From: Comamonas sp. lk
GTDB lineage: Bacteria; Pseudomonadota; Gammaproteobacteria; Burkholderiales; Burkholderiaceae_C
NCBI GenBank assembly: GCA_945865425.1
Contig: CAMBFN010000009.1
Span: 1 to 32,517, forward strand
Length of the DNA stretch: 32,517 bases
Direction: 5' to 3'
The translations under genes and the position numbers were made by a program. Positions 29,005-32,517 of the stretch are shown here, in pieces (positions within the stretch are counted from its first letter, which is position 1; the number at the start of each line of letters is the position of its first letter). The notes under the pieces are model-generated. The model saw only the letters and a program-made list of their open reading frames with translations, did not search any database and was not told the DNA's origin.

Positions 29005-30145
29005 GGGAGCTTCCGGAGGTGGCTTTGGGTTTGCGCGGTGCAAAAATCATATGCAAAGTCGCGGGTATGTCGCGTACCTCGGCGCCTTCGAGCACGCCAC
29101 GCGCTTGCAAAGCGCGATGCAGCGCCGGTAAATGGTAATGCGGCACAGCGGGGTATAAATGGTGCTCCAAGTGGTAGTTCACATGGTGCGGGAACAGAAC
29201 GGCACCCAGCACCCGATTGGGCCAATTGCCGAATGTACGGTTGCTGCGCGCAGCCGTCAAAGGCGAGGATAAATCGTTTACCGCACCATGCTCGCATACC
29301 GCGCGCAAGCGCAATATGGGTTGTAGCGCGGTCATCAAAGGTAGGATCCACACCACCAAATAGACCACCAGGCCTTGCCAGCCCGCGACGGCATAGATTA
29401 CCAGCGGCATGGCGATATGTGCGCCTACGACCCAGTAGCGGTCCTGCCGCGCCGCCTTGCGTAATTGCGGCGAGGTGTCATCCAAGGGGCGGATGGCGCG
29501 CTGTGTGTCTTCGTTGATAGCCGGCGCACCGAAGAAATACGCATAAGTTTTCCAGGCGTTCCAGCCGACGATGTCCTGCGCCAGCTTGCGCAGCAAATAG
29601 GCCCTACCACGAGGGTAGCCGCCGTGGATGGCGGTGTCCGGGTCTTCGCTGCCGTAGAGGTTGTTGTGGTGCAGGCGGTGGGTCACCCGGTAGGTACACA
29701 TAGAGACGCCACTACTCATGCCGATCAAGCGCCCCAGTACATCGTTGGCGCCGCGATGCGACAACAAACGGTAATGCGCCGCCTCGTGCGAGAGGATAAA
29801 CAAGCTGTGCTGAGCGATGCCCATCAAAGCGATACCCGTCAGCATCCAGGGGCTACCCCACAGACCAACGATTAGCGCGCCTGCAGCCGCAAGTAACAGA
29901 CCGGTTTGCGCCATCGCCAGCATTGAACGCACATCGTCCAGTTGGGTGAAAGGCAGTAGTTCCTGTGCACTCATCGCTTTGCGGGCCTGGGCATTGAGCG
30001 CACCTGGGGCACGCAAGTCGTCACGAAATTCTTCTCCATGCGCCGCGCTACCGTGCGGTACCAAGTCTGGCGGATTGGCTTGCGCATCCGCAACCGGTGA
30101 AGCCATCGCTGCAGGCTCAGAGAGCGCTCTGTTGTGCTGCGTCAT
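28997..30145 (-). CDS. Membrane fatty acid desaturase family protein
   Basis: Three histidine boxes: HEAAH, HRLHHNN, HVNYHLEHH; several hydrophobic segments. Confidence 0.9.
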   Translation of the reverse strand: MTQHNRALSEPAAMASPVADAQANPPDLVPHGSAAHGEEFRDDLRAPGALNAQARKAMSAQELLPFTQLDDVRSMLAMAQTGLLLAAAGALIVGLWGSPWMLTGIALMGIAQHSLFILSHEAAHYRLLSHRGANDVLGRLIGMSSGVSMCTYRVTHRLHHNNLYGSEDPDTAIHGGYPRGRAYLLRKLAQDIVGWNAWKTYAYFFGAPAINEDTQRAIRPLDDTSPQLRKAARQDRYWVVGAHIAMPLVIYAVAGWQGLVVYLVVWILPLMTALQPILRLRAVCEHGAVNDLSSPLTAARSNRTFGNWPNRVLGAVLFPHHVNYHLEHHLYPAVPHYHLPALHRALQARGVLEGAEVRDIPATLHMIFAPRKPKATSGSSHV

Positions 30146-30182
30146 GCTCGCTCCTGTGTAAAGACCCTCGCACTGGGTCAGA

Positions 30183-31199
30183 CTAAATCAACTTGACCAA
30201 CTGCTTGCCGAAATTGCGCCCTTCAAGCAGACCCAAAAATGCCTGCGGCGCGCTTTCTATGCCCTGCGCAATGGTTTCGCGCGCGCGCAAGGCACCGCTG
30301 GCAACCAAAGCGCCCAATTCGGCTAAAGCGGCAGGCCAGACCTGTGGGTGCTCGCTGACGATGAAGCCCTGAAAACGCAGACGCTGCATCAATATCAGCT
30401 GCGGCGCGGTCATAGGAATCGGCGTGCCGTTATAACCTGCAATCATGCCGCAGACAGCCACCCGGCCAAAGGCGTTCACCAAGGGCAGCACGGCATTCAT
30501 CACCATGCCGCCGACATTTTCAAAATAGCCTTCAATGCCTTGCGGGCAGACCGCATGCAGCGCAGCAGACAAACTAGCGGAATCGGCATGCTGCTTGTAA
30601 TCCACGCAGGCATCAAAGCCCAACTCGTTCACCACATAAGCGCACTTGTCCGCACCACCGGCCACGCCCACTTTGCGGCAGCCCCTGGCTTTGGCCAGAG
30701 CGCCAAAAGCACTGCCCACTGCGCCCGAGGCCGCGCTCACCACCAGGGTGTCACCCGCTTTGGGCGCGATGATATGGACCAAGCCGTAATACGCCGTCAC
30801 GCCGGGCATACCCACTGCGCCCAGATAGGCGCTCAAGGGAATACGGCTGTCATCGACTTTGCGCAGCATGCCGGTCATGGCCGCAGGCACCAAGCCGTAT
30901 TCCTGCCAACCGCCCATGCCCACCACCTTGTCACCCACGGCAAAGCCGGGCTTGCGCGATTCGATCACCTCCCCCACGGTGCCGCCAAGCATGGTTTGGT
31001 TCAAGGCTTGGGGCTGGGCATAGCTTTTAGCGTCGTTCATACGCCCACGCATATACGGGTCCAGGCTGAGGTAATGGTGTCGCACCAGCACCTCGCCCTC
31101 CTCCAATTCGGGCGTTGGGGTGCTGACCAGGCTGAAATTGTCTAAGCCAGGCGGCCCGCTGGGGCGGCTGCTGAGGTGGATTTGGTGGTTAAGCGGCAT
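30183..31199 (-). CDS. NADP-dependent oxidoreductase (MDR; CurA/leukotriene B4 dehydrogenase-like)
   Basis: VRHHYLSLDPYMRGRMNDAKSYAQP, LVVSAASGAVGSAFGALAKARGCRKVGVAGG, EGYFENVGGMVMNAVL. Confidence 0.93.
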   Translation of the reverse strand: MPLNHQIHLSSRPSGPPGLDNFSLVSTPTPELEEGEVLVRHHYLSLDPYMRGRMNDAKSYAQPQALNQTMLGGTVGEVIESRKPGFAVGDKVVGMGGWQEYGLVPAAMTGMLRKVDDSRIPLSAYLGAVGMPGVTAYYGLVHIIAPKAGDTLVVSAASGAVGSAFGALAKARGCRKVGVAGGADKCAYVVNELGFDACVDYKQHADSASLSAALHAVCPQGIEGYFENVGGMVMNAVLPLVNAFGRVAVCGMIAGYNGTPIPMTAPQLILMQRLRFQGFIVSEHPQVWPAALAELGALVASGALRARETIAQGIESAPQAFLGLLEGRNFGKQLVKLI

Positions 31200-31202
31200 T
31201 TT

Positions 31203-31691
31203 TTACTCCGTGTTGCTACCCGTGGCTGCACGCTGCAAAAGCGTGGCCGAGCGGGAAACTTCTTTCAGGTATTTGAAAGTACCCACGGCCATGGCGCAGG
31301 CCCGGCCTTTGGCATCGTAAATCGTCGATTGGGTAAAAGCCAGCGTAGCCGTGCGATGTAGCAACTTACCGCGCGCCACCAAGGGGCCGCTGGCCGCTTG
31401 CATAAAACTGGTTTTCATCTCGATAGTCACCACGCCTTGGCGAGGTGTGTCGCTACGGGCGGCGGTGGCCATAGATACGTCCAGCAAAGTCATGAGGGCC
31501 CCGCCATGTGTCACACCCAGCGAATTCTGGTGCTCGGGCAGCGGCGCATAGCCAATTTCGGAATGGCCGTCGGCGCACTGCGCGAGGACAAAGCCCATAT
31601 GTGCGACAAAAGGGATTTGCAGCCCATCGCCGCCCAAAGTGCGCCAGGAAGCAGCCGCCTTATCGGCAGCGGATTGCCCCTCTTTAGCCAC
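31203..31691 (-). CDS. PaaI/hotdog-fold thioesterase
   Basis: LPEHQNSLGVTHGGALMTLLDVSMATAARSD...VVTIEMKTSFMQAASGPLVARGKLLHRTATLAFTQSTIYDAKGRACAMAVGTFKYL. Confidence 0.9.
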   Translation of the reverse strand: MAKEGQSAADKAAASWRTLGGDGLQIPFVAHMGFVLAQCADGHSEIGYAPLPEHQNSLGVTHGGALMTLLDVSMATAARSDTPRQGVVTIEMKTSFMQAASGPLVARGKLLHRTATLAFTQSTIYDAKGRACAMAVGTFKYLKEVSRSATLLQRAATGSNTE

Positions 31692-32475
31692 CCGTCACCA
31701 CGCTCACACCGCCGTCCACCGCCAGCCATTGGCCGGTGATGTGTTTGCCAGCGTCGGAGGCGTACAGCAGGCACAGGCCTTTAAGGTCTTCGTCATCGCC
31801 CAAGCGCTTGAGCGGGGCATGCGCGGCCAGACGCTCTTCACCCATGGCCTTGAGGGTACCGGCTGTCATTTTGCTGGGGAAAAACCCCGGGCAAATCGCG
31901 TTCACTGTGATGTTGTACTTGCCCCATTCGGCGCCCAGGGTGCGGGTGAAGTTGATGACCGCGCCTTTGGAGGTGTTGTAGGCCAGGGTATTCATGCCCT
32001 CGGGGTTGCCACCTAAACCGGCAATCGAGGCGACGTTGATGATGCGGCCTGCGCGCCGGGCAATCATGCTTTTTTTGGCGATCGCTTGGCTGAGCAGAAA
32101 GTAGCCGCGCACATTGAGGTTCATCACCTTATCCCAGGCATCGATGGGGTGGTCTTCTGCAGGGGAGCCCCAAGCCGCACCGGCGTTGTTGACCAGAATG
32201 TCCACATCGCCCATGCGTTGCAGGGTTTCGTCAGCCAAACGGGCGATTTCGCTGTCTTTGGCGCAATCGGCAGCGATCCAGCGGGCATCAATGCCTGCGG
32301 CTTGCAACTCGGCGGTGGCCTGCTCCAGGTCTTCGGCTTTGCGCGAGCTGAGCATGATCTTGGCACCGGCCTCTCCCAGCGCATGGGCCATTTGCAGGCC
32401 CAGGCCACGCGAACCGCCGGTCACCAGCGCAGTTTTCCCAGTCAGGTCGAACAATTGTTGAATAGTACGTGTCAT
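31684..32475 (-). CDS. Short-chain dehydrogenase/reductase (SDR, FabG-like)
   Basis: KTALVTGGSRGLGLQMAHALGEAGAKIMLSSRK, VNNAGAAWG, YNTSKGAVINFTRTLGAEW, TGQWLAVDGGVSVVTGG; overlaps the thioesterase start. Confidence 0.94.
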   Translation of the reverse strand: MTRTIQQLFDLTGKTALVTGGSRGLGLQMAHALGEAGAKIMLSSRKAEDLEQATAELQAAGIDARWIAADCAKDSEIARLADETLQRMGDVDILVNNAGAAWGSPAEDHPIDAWDKVMNLNVRGYFLLSQAIAKKSMIARRAGRIINVASIAGLGGNPEGMNTLAYNTSKGAVINFTRTLGAEWGKYNITVNAICPGFFPSKMTAGTLKAMGEERLAAHAPLKRLGDDEDLKGLCLLYASDAGKHITGQWLAVDGGVSVVTGG

Positions 32476-32517
32476 AGCGTGTTCCGATTGAAGAGTTGAA
32501 GGCGGCAGCCACAGCGG

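Noticed and set aside
30348-31145. 265-aa His-rich plus-strand ORF
   Set aside because: Antisense to the NADP oxidoreductase; His richness arises from the reverse complement of Met/Val/Cys codons.
1-32517. Mobile elements, CRISPR arrays, tRNA/rRNA genes, phage defence genes
   Set aside because: No transposase or integrase motifs, no regularly spaced direct repeats, no T-loop (GGTTCGAATCC-like) signatures, no defence-associated domains seen; coding content is explained by housekeeping genes.

Overview
This 32.5-kb window looks like ordinary core chromosome from a betaproteobacterium, most likely Burkholderiales/Comamonadaceae judging by gene content and order. I recognise these groups: alaA-hom-thrC (minus); a Mth938-like gene and a Bcp-type peroxiredoxin; a PIN-PhoH ATPase; rpsF-priB-rpsR-rplI and dnaB; ppsA with an overlapping sodium/solute symporter, divergent from ppsR; a GlcG/HbpS-like gene; a Bax inhibitor-1/YccA gene; modABC; type-B L31; a polytopic membrane protein; surE-pcm-nlpD-rlmD with no rpoS; a quinone oxidoreductase; and a minus-strand lipid/acyl-CoA type cluster (SDR, GST-like, fatty acid desaturase, NADP oxidoreductase, PaaI thioesterase, SDR). 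I found no mobile elements, CRISPR arrays, tRNAs or rRNAs. I do not see a clear new multi-gene system. The items most worth a second look are: (1) every convergent gene junction carries a perfect or near-perfect hairpin, and in two of the four both opposing TAG stop codons sit inside the stem; (2) a 56-aa basic ORF missing from the supplied track, with its own RBS and terminator; (3) a fused DUF4212-like/SSS symporter with a coiled-coil insert and an EF-hand-like loop, overlapping ppsA; and (4) candidate structured leaders of rpsF and rpmE2 and a candidate terminator-capped sRNA before phoH. All calls come from reading the sequence and recalled family knowledge; no searches were run.
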